This document shows, one piece after another, positions 1-6,437 of a stretch of 7,468 nucleotides of DNA (position 1 is its first letter; the number at the start of each line of letters is the position of its first letter). The stretch covers positions 1-7,468 of the forward strand of contig JALGWK010000118.1 in the NCBI GenBank assembly GCA_025774205.1. Reading direction: 5' to 3'. A program made the translations under genes and the position numbers. Below the pieces are notes generated by a model. It saw nothing but the letters and a program-made list of their open reading frames with translations, did no database searches and had not been told where the DNA came from. Origin of the DNA: a bacterium. GTDB taxonomy: Bacteria > Blakebacterota > Blakebacteria > Blakebacterales > Blakebacteraceae.

Positions 1-1320
1 CAGCCGAAACGGACAGGCATGCCCGATGATCCCGACCGGTTGGTCCTCGGGGAGATCCCGCAGGTTGCGGAAACATTCAAGTTCATGAACGCGGCCTACC
101 CGGTCATGAATGAGCATCAGCTGGCGATCGGGGAGACCACCACCGGGGGGAAGTACGAACTGAGGAGTGGAGAGGGGCTGATCGACGCTCCGGAACTCTA
201 CCGGCTGGTCCTCGAACGGGCCCGCACGGCCCGGGAGGCGATCCGGATCGCCGATGAACTGACGAAAGAATACGGCTACAACGACTACGGTGAGTGCTTC
301 ACCTTCGCCGATCCTAAAGAGGTCTGGCACTTCGAGATCCTGGGTCCCGGAAGGGGGAATATCGGCGCAGTCTGGGCGGCGGTCCGCATCCCCGATGACG
401 AGATCGGGGTCTCGGCCAACGCCCACCGGATCAGGCAGATCGATCCGGACAACCCCGAGTTCTTCATGGCCTCCGACAACGTCTTTACCCTGGCGGAGGA
501 GATGGGCTGGTGGGACCCGGAGAGCGGCGAAGCCTTCGAGTTCTGCTACGCCTACGCCAACCGCAACAGCCTCTACTCCCGTCGCCGGGAATGGCGGGTA
601 TTGAGCCTGCTGGCGCCTTCCCTGAACCTCGACCCCAACGCCGAGAACTATCCCTTCTCCGTCAAACCGGAGCAGAAGATCTCCGTCGCTGATGTGCTGG
701 CGATCTTCCGCGATTCATACGAGGAAACCGCCTTCGACATGACCCGCGACCTGACGGTGGTGAATCGCTCAGGGGAGACGGTCAAGAGTCCGATCGCGAA
801 TCCCTTCATGAGTTCCGACCTGCGCGACCTATTCCACATCGCCCGGGAGCGTACCATCTGCAGTCCCGCTGCCACCTACCTGACGGTCACCCAGTCCCGT
901 GACTGGCTGCCCGACGAAATCGGCGGCGTGGTCTGGCTCGGTTACGATAATCCTGCCACCACTCCCCATCTCCCCTTCTATATCGGTATCGAGGACATGC
1001 CCGAGTCGTATCAGATCGGCGGTCGGGCGGAGTACCGGCGCGACTGTGCCTGGTGGGCGTTCCGGCGTGCGAGTCGGCTCTCCTATTTCCGTTACCAGCA
1101 GATGAAGGAGGATCTGCAGGGAGTCTGGGAGCCGATCGAGATGGACGCCTTCGCGAAACAGTCCGAGATCGAAGCGGAGGCCCGCCGGCTCTTCGAGAGA
1201 GATCCGGCCCGGGCTGTAGCGTTCCTTACCGAATACTGTCACGATCTCGCGAACAGCACGGTCGAGCGTTACTGGAAGCTCGGTGACGAACTGTGGACGA
1301 AATACAACCGGAGTTTCTGA
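1..1320 (+). CDS. C69-family dipeptidase, 5'-truncated by window edge
   Basis: The frame is open from base 1, so the Met at base 19 is internal and the real start lies upstream. The protein resembles C69 (peptidase U34, PepD-like) dipeptidases, Ntn-type hydrolases that cleave dipeptides and are often exported. Support comes from the block MNEHQLAIGETT (bases 106-141), the following GG-x-x-EL, the long 'ELYRLVLERARTAREAI' helix, the YGYNDYGE segment, and the typical C-terminal region ending in ERYWKLGDELWTKY. The family's catalytic Cys sits near the mature N-terminus and is therefore outside the window, so activity cannot be judged. The 439 codons seen probably lack about 80-120 residues. The TGA at 1318-1320 falls close to where family members usually end, but the same frame continues into a membrane helix (separate entry). 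Family assignment is confident; substrate is not. Confidence 0.88.
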   Translation, partial: QPKRTGMPDDPDRLVLGEIPQVAETFKFMNAAYPVMNEHQLAIGETTTGGKYELRSGEGLIDAPELYRLVLERARTAREAIRIADELTKEYGYNDYGECFTFADPKEVWHFEILGPGRGNIGAVWAAVRIPDDEIGVSANAHRIRQIDPDNPEFFMASDNVFTLAEEMGWWDPESGEAFEFCYAYANRNSLYSRRREWRVLSLLAPSLNLDPNAENYPFSVKPEQKISVADVLAIFRDSYEETAFDMTRDLTVVNRSGETVKSPIANPFMSSDLRDLFHIARERTICSPAATYLTVTQSRDWLPDEIGGVVWLGYDNPATTPHLPFYIGIEDMPESYQIGGRAEYRRDCAWWAFRRASRLSYFRYQQMKEDLQGVWEPIEMDAFAKQSEIEAEARRLFERDPARAVAFLTEYCHDLANSTVERYWKLGDELWTKYNRSF

Positions 1321-1425
1321 CCGGCAGGATCGGACCGGCCCGCGGTCTGGATCTCGATCATATTTGCGATCGGTGTGCTGACGATCGTTGTTATCGCGAT
1401 CGTGCGGCGGACCAGACCAGTCTGA
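1321..1425 (+). other. In-frame post-stop extension encoding a C-terminal membrane anchor
   Basis: Directly after the TGA of the C69 gene the same frame runs 34 sense codons to a second TGA at 1423-1425. It reads a short polar linker (PAGSDRPAV), a roughly 19-residue hydrophobic stretch from Trp at 1348 to Val at 1402 (WISIIFAIG, then VLTIVVIAIV), and a basic tail RRTRPV. That is the pattern of a C-terminal anchor with a positive cytoplasmic end, as expected for an exported enzyme held at the membrane. The extension has no credible start codon or ribosome-binding site of its own. It could be reached by UGA readthrough (next base is C), be a remnant cut off by a nonsense mutation, or reflect a sequencing error. 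Other genes here end in TGA, so UGA is not generally reassigned. Confidence 0.6.
1330..1350 (+). promoter_or_regulatory. GC-rich hairpin 9 nt after the C69 stop codon
   Basis: Bases 1333-1337 (GACCG) pair with 1343-1347 (CGGTC) around a five-base loop GCCCG. The stem can extend outward by G-U, C-G and U-G pairs to 1330/1350, giving about 8 bp. It begins 9 nt after the TGA. No T-run follows, so it is a poor intrinsic terminator. A stem at this spacing could stimulate readthrough, but GC-rich DNA forms such stems by chance and no function is shown. Confidence 0.35.
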
Positions 1426-1475
1426 TCCCAGCCGATACAGACCGCAGATCGCAGAACTGGAAGGTCAGCTCCCCA
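1426..1475. other. Short convergent gap, no clear element
   Basis: This 50-bp gap lies between the end of the C69 extension and the stop of the convergent serine hydrolase gene. I see only very short inverted repeats (for example CAGAC/GTCTG just upstream, at 1413-1424, with a 2-nt loop). There is no stem followed by a T- or A-run on either strand, so no intrinsic terminator can be called for either gene. Confidence 0.5.
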
Positions 1476-2621
1476 TCAGACCGTGAGGAGATCCCAGAGC
1501 GCCAGTTCCCGGCTGAGTATCCGGTCGAGGATGGCCGGGATGATCACCCGCTCCAGGGTTCCCACCACCTGAGGGCGTCTACGGCGGCCGGCCTCGAGGG
1601 AACAGGTCGTCACCACCACCAGGTCGAGCGACGGGATAACAAAGATATACTGGCCTCCATACCCGGAGGCGTACCAGACATCGTGCCCCCGCATCCTCCT
1701 CATCCACCACCCGTAGCCATACCCGCCGCCGCGGAATCCCCGGCTGATGGCGGGCGTCATGGTGCGGTTCACCCACGATCCGGAGAGGATCTGCCTCTCG
1801 CCGTATCGACCTCCGTTCAGGTAGAGCTGTCCGAACCGCAACATCTCCCGGGGTGAGAGATGCATGTTGTTGCCGCCCATGTAGTAGCCGTTCGGATCGC
1901 GATCCCAGGGGCGTATCGTGATGCCGAGTGGTTGGAAGAGATGGCGACGGCTGAAAGAGAGGGTGTTCATCCCCGAGGCCTCGGTCAGGATCACCGAGAG
2001 GAGGTGGGTGTTGCCGGTGCTGTAGATCATTCTCGATCCCGGATCGGCGAGGAGCGGCCGGTCGAGGGCGTACCTGATCCAGTCGGAACTCGCGATCCAG
2101 GCGTCGTAATTGCCGAAACTCGTTCCTTCCAGTCCTGACGACATCGAGAGCAGGTGACCGATCGTGATCCCCTGCTTGCGGGGATCGGAACCGCCGTTGA
2201 GGTAAGAGGGAAGGAACTCCGAGATCCGCTGTTCGACACTATCCAGGTGACTCTGCTCGAGGGCGATGCCGATCAAAGCCGACATGACGCTCTTTGAGGC
2301 CGACTTGATGTTCACCTGCCGGTTGGCGGTCATGCCCCGGAAGTACTGCTCGGTCAGGATGGTGTCTTCGTGGGCGATGATGAGGCTGTTCAGGGGATCG
2401 GCGGCCCCGGCCCACTCCTCGATCCGGGCGGTCCAGATGCTGTCGGGCAATGGAGAGCGTGGGGGGAGGGGGGGGATGTCCCCGCGACCATCGCTGCCCG
2501 ATCGGATCAGCAGGATGAGAGCGAAGATGATGAGAATCGCGCCTGCCGATGGTCCGGCGGTCCGCAGCAGCCGCTGCCGCCGTTCCCGCTTCAGCTCTCT
2601 ACCATCGCGTGGGTAATCCAT
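1476..2621 (-). CDS. Membrane-anchored serine hydrolase, beta-lactamase/S12-like family
   Basis: This 381-residue protein has the serine beta-lactamase-like (class C / S12 / esterase VIII / 6-aminohexanoate hydrolase) fold signatures. These are the S-x-x-K motif S107-A-S-K110 within 'NIKSASKSVMSALIGIAL', the Tyr motif Y200-S-T within 'MIYSTGNTHLLS', and a late 'SGYGGQYIF' segment near residues 319-327 that replaces the KTG box. The N-terminus is basic (KRERRQRLLR), followed by one hydrophobic helix at about residues 27-39, then a proline-rich linker (PPLPPRSPLP). It is therefore probably a signal-anchored enzyme with an extracytoplasmic domain. The ATG at 2619-2621 has GGAG only 3 nt upstream, which is tight, but no better start is evident. 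The family hydrolyses esters, amides or D-amino-acid peptides; the substrate here is unknown. The gene is divergent from the pgs operon and convergent with the C69 gene. Confidence 0.88.
   Translation of the reverse strand: MDYPRDGRELKRERRQRLLRTAGPSAGAILIIFALILLIRSGSDGRGDIPPLPPRSPLPDSIWTARIEEWAGAADPLNSLIIAHEDTILTEQYFRGMTANRQVNIKSASKSVMSALIGIALEQSHLDSVEQRISEFLPSYLNGGSDPRKQGITIGHLLSMSSGLEGTSFGNYDAWIASSDWIRYALDRPLLADPGSRMIYSTGNTHLLSVILTEASGMNTLSFSRRHLFQPLGITIRPWDRDPNGYYMGGNNMHLSPREMLRFGQLYLNGGRYGERQILSGSWVNRTMTPAISRGFRGGGYGYGWWMRRMRGHDVWYASGYGGQYIFVIPSLDLVVVTTCSLEAGRRRRPQVVGTLERVIIPAILDRILSRELALWDLLTV
2461..2475. repeat. Poly-G tract (G6-A-G8) inside the serine hydrolase gene
   Basis: On the + strand the tract is six G, one A, eight G. 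On the coding (-) strand it is a C8 run encoding part of the proline-rich linker just after the membrane anchor. Runs of eight G/C are prone to slippage and to sequencing indels. The gene is in frame as given. Confidence 0.8.
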
Positions 2622-2638
2622 GGTCTCCAGTTATACAA

Positions 2639-2668
2639 CGGACAGCGGAACCAGGTTGCATGGATAAT
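2639..2668 (+). promoter_or_regulatory. Possible sigma70-like promoter for the M28-pgs operon
   Basis: CGGACA (2639-2644; matches the GACA of TTGACA) and GATAAT (2663-2668; five of six to TATAAT) are separated by 18 bp. This would put transcription start near 2675 and leave a leader of about 55 nt before the GTG. It is a pattern match only; sigma-factor preferences of this organism are unknown. Confidence 0.27.
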
Positions 2669-2717
2669 GCGTGTATAGTGGTAAGGTTGTGTTACACTCG
2701 GGAATCCAATCATGTCT

Positions 2718-2724
2718 GAGGAGG
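2718..2724 (+). promoter_or_regulatory. Strong Shine-Dalgarno site fixing the M28 start
   Basis: GAGGAGG ends 6 nt before GTG 2731, which begins a classical signal peptide. The frame is open further upstream to a GTG at 2671, but that start has no comparable site and would place about 20 non-signal-like residues before the signal peptide. The 2731 start is therefore preferred. Confidence 0.75.
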
Positions 2725-2730
2725 AAACCG

Positions 2731-4335
2731 GTGCATCGAAAGTGGATTGCCGCAGTCGTATTGATCGCGTTGTTCGGGAGTGTTCCGGGAACGGTCGTCG
2801 CCCAGGGTAGCGCGGTCGAGTCGATCACCGCGGCGGAACTGCGCACCCATCTGGAGTTCATCGCCGCGGACGAGTTCGCGGGCAGGAACGCACCATCAAC
2901 GGAACTGAAGATCACCTCTCGATATCTGGCGACCCTGGTGGCGAGTTACGGTTTCAGGCCGCTGCTGCCCGATGGATCCTTCCTGCAGGACATCCCGCTT
3001 GAGCTGACCTCCCTCTCGACCGGTGGGACCTTTCTTCAGCTCCGTTCCGGCGGTGAGACGGTACGGTTCAGCTTTCCGGATGATTTCGGTATCTCACGAT
3101 CCAGATTCACGGGATCACAGTCAGGCGATCTCGTATTCGTGGGATATGGTCTCGAGGCGCCTGATTTCGACTGGGATGACTATGGTGATATCGATCTGGC
3201 CGGCAAGGTGGTGGTCATGCTGGAAGGGACCCTGCCGGAGGAGCATGCCCTGCGCAGCCAGGAGAACCGCCGCTATCTCTATCGCCGTGCCCAGGTCGCC
3301 CGGGTACGAGGGGCTGCCGCCGTCATCAGCGTCATCAGCTCTGAACGGGAGCAGCAGCTCGCCACGCGTGGTACTGGTTTCAGCAACACCGAAGGGGCCC
3401 GGATCGCGGAGGAGCCGGCGGAGGCCAGGGAGGCATCCTCGTTTTCACCCAGCTTCCAGCTCGAGGTCCGCCATTCGGCTGGCGCCGCGCTCCTGGGAGT
3501 GACTGAGGCGGAACTGGGAGAAATGTTCGAACAGATCGGTCGCGGTGAACAGGTTCGCAGTCGGCAGTTCACTGACAGAATGGTTGATATCTCGTCCAGG
3601 CTGCAGGTCCGTCACGATCACACGAGCAACGTCGTGGCGTATCTCGAGGGGAGCGATCCGGAACTGAAGGATGAGTACGTACTCTTCGGAGCTCACCATG
3701 ATCACGTGGGAGTCCGGAACGGTGAGGTCATGAACGGCGCCGACGACAACGGTTCCGGAACGGTGGCCATGCTTGAGATCGCCCAGGCGCTGGTCCGGGA
3801 ACGACCGCGGCGGTCGGTAATCATGGTCTGGCATACCGGTGAGGAGAAAGGGTTGTGGGGCGCCAGCTGGTTCATCGCGCACAGTCCGGTGCCGGTTGAG
3901 AAGATGAGCGTAGAACTGAACATGGACATGATCAGCCGGAACGATCCCGACCAGCTCTACGTGATCGGGTCGAACCGGTTGAGCAGCGAACTCGACGTCG
4001 TTCTCAGGGAGGTGAATGATCGCACCACCCGTCTGAACCTCGATTACCTCTACAACGATCCCGCCCATCCGGAGCAGTTCTTCTTCCGGAGCGACCAGTT
4101 CCCCTTCATTCAGTATGGCATCCCGGCCATGTGGTTCTTCACCGGGGCCCATCCCGATTATCATCAGCCGACCGATACGATCGAGAAGATCGATTACACC
4201 AAAATGGAGCGGATTACCCGGCTGGTCTACCTGGTGGGTATGGCGATCGGCAACCGGGATGAGATGCTGGTACTGGACGTCCATCCGGAGATAACCAGTC
4301 GCGGAGCCCATAACCTGAACGTGGAGTGGCGCTGA
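2731..4335 (+). CDS. Secreted M28-family zinc aminopeptidase/carboxypeptidase with PA domain
   Basis: This 534-residue protein (GTG start) has a signal peptide of about 25 residues ending TVVA-Q, a PA-type insert at about residues 130-260 (starting SGDLVFVGYGLEAP), and a C-terminal M28 di-zinc peptidase domain. All M28 metal-site residues are visible: H323 or its neighbours in AHHDH (322-325), D339 in NGADDNGSG, E371 (general base) and E372 in HTGEEKGL, D399 in NMDM, and H478 in DYHQPTDT. The enzyme should be active outside the cytoplasmic membrane, removing amino acids from peptide ends. Relatives include aminopeptidases and the gamma-glutamyl-cleaving GCPII/folate hydrolase branch; specificity cannot be read from sequence. 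It is first in a tight operon, 3 nt upstream of the DUF4350 gene and followed by pgsBC, which suggests a substrate linked to poly-gamma-glutamate. That link is inference. Confidence 0.92.
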   Translation: MHRKWIAAVVLIALFGSVPGTVVAQGSAVESITAAELRTHLEFIAADEFAGRNAPSTELKITSRYLATLVASYGFRPLLPDGSFLQDIPLELTSLSTGGTFLQLRSGGETVRFSFPDDFGISRSRFTGSQSGDLVFVGYGLEAPDFDWDDYGDIDLAGKVVVMLEGTLPEEHALRSQENRRYLYRRAQVARVRGAAAVISVISSEREQQLATRGTGFSNTEGARIAEEPAEAREASSFSPSFQLEVRHSAGAALLGVTEAELGEMFEQIGRGEQVRSRQFTDRMVDISSRLQVRHDHTSNVVAYLEGSDPELKDEYVLFGAHHDHVGVRNGEVMNGADDNGSGTVAMLEIAQALVRERPRRSVIMVWHTGEEKGLWGASWFIAHSPVPVEKMSVELNMDMISRNDPDQLYVIGSNRLSSELDVVLREVNDRTTRLNLDYLYNDPAHPEQFFFRSDQFPFIQYGIPAMWFFTGAHPDYHQPTDTIEKIDYTKMERITRLVYLVGMAIGNRDEMLVLDVHPEITSRGAHNLNVEWR

Positions 4336-4338
4336 CCC

Positions 4339-5292
4339 ATGAGATCCAGTCGCTCTCTGCCACTTCTGCCGGTCCTCCTCCTCTGCGCGGCGGTGCCGCT
4401 GACAGTTGTCGCCCAGCAGCAGGCGGATACTTCCTTCATGCCCGGGGTCGAACATCCCACCTGGCTGGAGGGCACCGGCCCCCTGGTCGTGATCGATGAG
4501 GCCCACCACAACTTCCATACCCTCGAGGGTCGTTACCAGGCCTTCGCTGCCTTGCTGAAGGCGGACGGCTACCGGGTCGAAGCGGGAACAGCGAAGTTCA
4601 CCCCGGGATCCCTGGCAGACGTGGATATCCTGGTGATCGCGAACGCCCTTGCCGAAGAGAATGTCGAGAGCTGGGACCTGCCCAATCCGCCCGCGTTCAC
4701 CGATCGGGAGGTGAGGGTCGTGCGGCAATGGGTCGGTCGGGGGGGCTCCCTCTGGCTGATCGCCGACCACATGCCCTTTCCCGCCTCGGCGGGTGACCTG
4801 GCCGCCGCGTTCGGCCTTACCTTTATCAACGGGTACGCCATCGATCCCGATGACGACGCTGCCATGCAGTTCCGCCCGGAGAACGGAACCCTCGTCGATC
4901 ATCCGATCGTGCGGGGCAGGGTGCCGGGCGAAGAGGTGGCCCGGGTCACCAGCTTCACCGGCCAGGGTTTCCGAATGGAGCCCGGGGCCGACGCCGATCC
5001 GATCATGGTGCTGGGTGACGGGGTGGTGATCATGCTGCCGGAGAAGTCATGGGATATCACCGAGACGACCAGGCGAATCGCCGGGGCCGGGCTGCTCCAG
5101 GGCGCGGCCGTGCGATATCGAAGGGGCAGGGTGGCGGCCTTCGGTGAGGCGGCGATGTTCACCTCGCAGACCGGGGGTGATGGACCTCCTTTCGGGATGG
5201 CTCATCCGGACGCTCCTCACAACGCCCGATTCGTGCTCAACATCGCCCACTGGCTGTCGGACCTGCTGAGCGGGGTCCCTGCGCTTCCATGA
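4339..5292 (+). CDS. Secreted DUF4350-like (GATase1-fold) protein of unknown function
   Basis: This 317-residue protein has an N-terminal signal peptide (hydrophobic LLPVLLLCAAVPLTVVA, likely cut before Q26) and one globular domain. The domain resembles DUF4350 / class I glutamine-amidotransferase-like proteins, with VVIDEAHHNFHT (50-61), VDILVIANAL (95-104), GGSLWLIADHMPF (135-147) and a closing GRVAAFGEAAMFTSQ followed by NARFVLNIAHWLS. The position where GATase1 enzymes carry their nucleophile Cys (the GGSLWLIADH turn) has none. The only Cys is C16 in the signal peptide, so a Cys-dependent amidase activity is excluded. Conserved-looking His residues (H56, H57, H60, H144, H188) could bind metal or ligand. 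C16 lacks a lipobox (Leu at -1). The gene starts 3 nt after the M28 stop and overlaps pgsB by ATGA, so all three are probably cotranscribed. Confidence 0.75.
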   Translation: MRSSRSLPLLPVLLLCAAVPLTVVAQQQADTSFMPGVEHPTWLEGTGPLVVIDEAHHNFHTLEGRYQAFAALLKADGYRVEAGTAKFTPGSLADVDILVIANALAEENVESWDLPNPPAFTDREVRVVRQWVGRGGSLWLIADHMPFPASAGDLAAAFGLTFINGYAIDPDDDAAMQFRPENGTLVDHPIVRGRVPGEEVARVTSFTGQGFRMEPGADADPIMVLGDGVVIMLPEKSWDITETTRRIAGAGLLQGAAVRYRRGRVAAFGEAAMFTSQTGGDGPPFGMAHPDAPHNARFVLNIAHWLSDLLSGVPALP

Positions 5293-6437
5293 CCGTTCTG
5301 CTGATAACCACTGTTCTCTTCATCCTCTGGCTCCTCTTTGAGCGGATCGGGCACGAGCGGAACCTGCGCTCGATCCCGCTCCGGATCGCCGTCACCGGTA
5401 CCCGGGGCAAATCGAGTGTGGTCCGTCTGCTCGCCGCGGTCCTGAGGGAGGATGGCCGCACCGTGCTGGCCAAGACGACCGGCTCGCGCGCCGAGGTGAT
5501 CCTGCCCGATGGCGCCGGAGAAGAAGTTCCCCGGCGGGGTGTGCCCTCGATCATCGAACAGGTACGTTCGGTAAGACAGGCGGCCCGACTCGGTGTCGAT
5601 GTCCTGGTGATGGAGACGATGAGTATCCATGCCGAGAACCATCGGGTGGAGGGGGAGGTGCTGGTTCAGCCGCACCTCGTGGCCGTGACCAACGCCAGAC
5701 CGGACCACGTGGAGGCCATGGGAGTGACCCGCAGTGAGGTGGCGGAGGTGCTGGCGTGCGGTATCCCGGTCGGAGCCGCGGTCTTCCTGGATTGCTTCAA
5801 AGTGGAGAAGGGCGTGTCGGCCGGAATGTTCGCGGGGGGGGAGGTGCCGCGACCGGGAATGTTCGATGAGAACCTTGATCTGGTCTGCGGTATCAGCCGT
5901 CATCTCGGGGTCGGGGAGGATGCCATCAGGAACGGGATACTCGCGGTGGAGCAGGATGTTGGTGAGTTCACCTGCTGGCGCTACCGGTCGGAAGGTTTGA
6001 GCGGAACAGAAGGGACAGAGGGCTCGGAGAAGGAATGTTTCCTCGTGAACGGATTCGCGGCCAACGATCCCCTCTCCACGGAGGCGGTGCTCCGGAAGGT
6101 CATCGACCTTCTCCCGCCCGACAGGGGGGAACTCACCGGACTGCTGAACCTCCGTCTCGACCGGGGCGATCGCACCATCCAGTGGATCGAAGCCCTCCGG
6201 GCGGGCTGGCGGGAGCGGTTCAGGAGGCTCTACGTGACCGGGGGGCATGCCCGCGCTCTGGCCCGGCGTCTCCCTGATGTCCGCCTGGTCACCATGACCG
6301 ATCCGGAGGAGTTGACCCGACTGGTCGTCTCAGAGGCGAACGACCGGGATGTGATCTTCGGCTTCGGCAATTTCCACGGTATGGGTGAACGTCTCGTTGA
6401 GCACTGGTCACGGAATGGAGCGCCCGGTGGGGTATGA
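5289..6437 (+). CDS. pgsB: Poly-gamma-glutamate synthase ATP-dependent ligase subunit PgsB/CapB
   Basis: This 382-residue protein, close to the length of Bacillus PgsB, is an amide ligase of the Mur-ligase-like group that extends poly-gamma-glutamate using ATP at the membrane. It shows an N-terminal membrane helix (residues 2-17), a P-loop GTRGKSS (37-43), LAKTTGSRAEV (60-70), VMETMSI (108-113), TNARPDHVEAMG (134-145), FLVNGFAANDPLST (251-264), NLRLDRGDRT (287-296) and FGFGNFHGMGE (357-367). These blocks line up with those I recall for PgsB. An acidic Gly/Ser/Thr/Glu-rich loop at about residues 234-249 precedes FLVNGF and looks like an insertion. Start ATG 5289 overlaps the preceding TGA (ATGA) and has no strong Shine-Dalgarno, so translation is probably coupled. 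Its end overlaps pgsC. Confidence 0.93.
   Translation: MTVLLITTVLFILWLLFERIGHERNLRSIPLRIAVTGTRGKSSVVRLLAAVLREDGRTVLAKTTGSRAEVILPDGAGEEVPRRGVPSIIEQVRSVRQAARLGVDVLVMETMSIHAENHRVEGEVLVQPHLVAVTNARPDHVEAMGVTRSEVAEVLACGIPVGAAVFLDCFKVEKGVSAGMFAGGEVPRPGMFDENLDLVCGISRHLGVGEDAIRNGILAVEQDVGEFTCWRYRSEGLSGTEGTEGSEKECFLVNGFAANDPLSTEAVLRKVIDLLPPDRGELTGLLNLRLDRGDRTIQWIEALRAGWRERFRRLYVTGGHARALARRLPDVRLVTMTDPEELTRLVVSEANDRDVIFGFGNFHGMGERLVEHWSRNGAPGGV
5834..5841 (+). repeat. G8 homopolymer in pgsB
   Basis: Eight consecutive G at the codons for A-G-G-E (residues 182-185 region). As given the frame is intact on both sides. It is the second G8 run in the window and a possible slippage or sequencing-indel site. 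Confidence 0.8.

Larger units (their letters stand above)
2622..2730. promoter_or_regulatory. Divergent promoter region between serine hydrolase and the M28-pgs operon
   Basis: This 109-bp region separates two divergent starts and is the only intergenic stretch that can promote the right-hand operon. It is clearly more AT-rich than its flanks and contains several -10-like words on the + strand: GATAAT (2663-2668), TATAGT (2674-2679) and TACACT (2693-2698). No convincing operator palindrome or riboswitch-like structure was seen. Confidence 0.55.

Noticed and set aside
1318-1320. General reassignment of UGA to a sense codon
   Set aside because: The M28, DUF4350, PgsB and serine hydrolase genes all end naturally in TGA at family-typical lengths.
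1321-1475. Bidirectional intrinsic terminator between the convergent genes
   Set aside because: The only sizeable stem (1330-1350) has no T-run downstream and no A-run upstream.
1293-1856. Plus-strand open frame of 187 codons across the convergent junction
   Set aside because: It overlaps the end of the C69 gene and runs antisense to the serine hydrolase, with no ribosome-binding site or recognisable domain.
2630-2636. TATAAC on the minus strand as the -10 box of the serine hydrolase gene
   Set aside because: It would start transcription at or past the Shine-Dalgarno, only a few bases from the ATG.
2671-2730. Upstream GTG 2671 as the M28 start
   Set aside because: It has no Shine-Dalgarno, and it would bury the signal peptide behind 20 extra residues. 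GTG 2731 has GAGGAGG at ideal spacing.
4339-4413. DUF4350 protein as a lipoprotein (Cys16)
   Set aside because: The residue before Cys is Leu, not Gly/Ala/Ser, so there is no lipobox. A signal peptidase I site lies further on.
3445-4902. Long antisense open frame (485 codons) opposite the M28 and DUF4350 genes
   Set aside because: It mirrors two well-supported genes with clear motifs, has a His/Pro/Gly-rich composition without domains, and is an expected by-product of GC-rich codon use.
5217-6248. Antisense open frame (343 codons) opposite pgsB
   Set aside because: It has low-complexity, non-protein-like composition and lies fully opposite a conserved PgsB.
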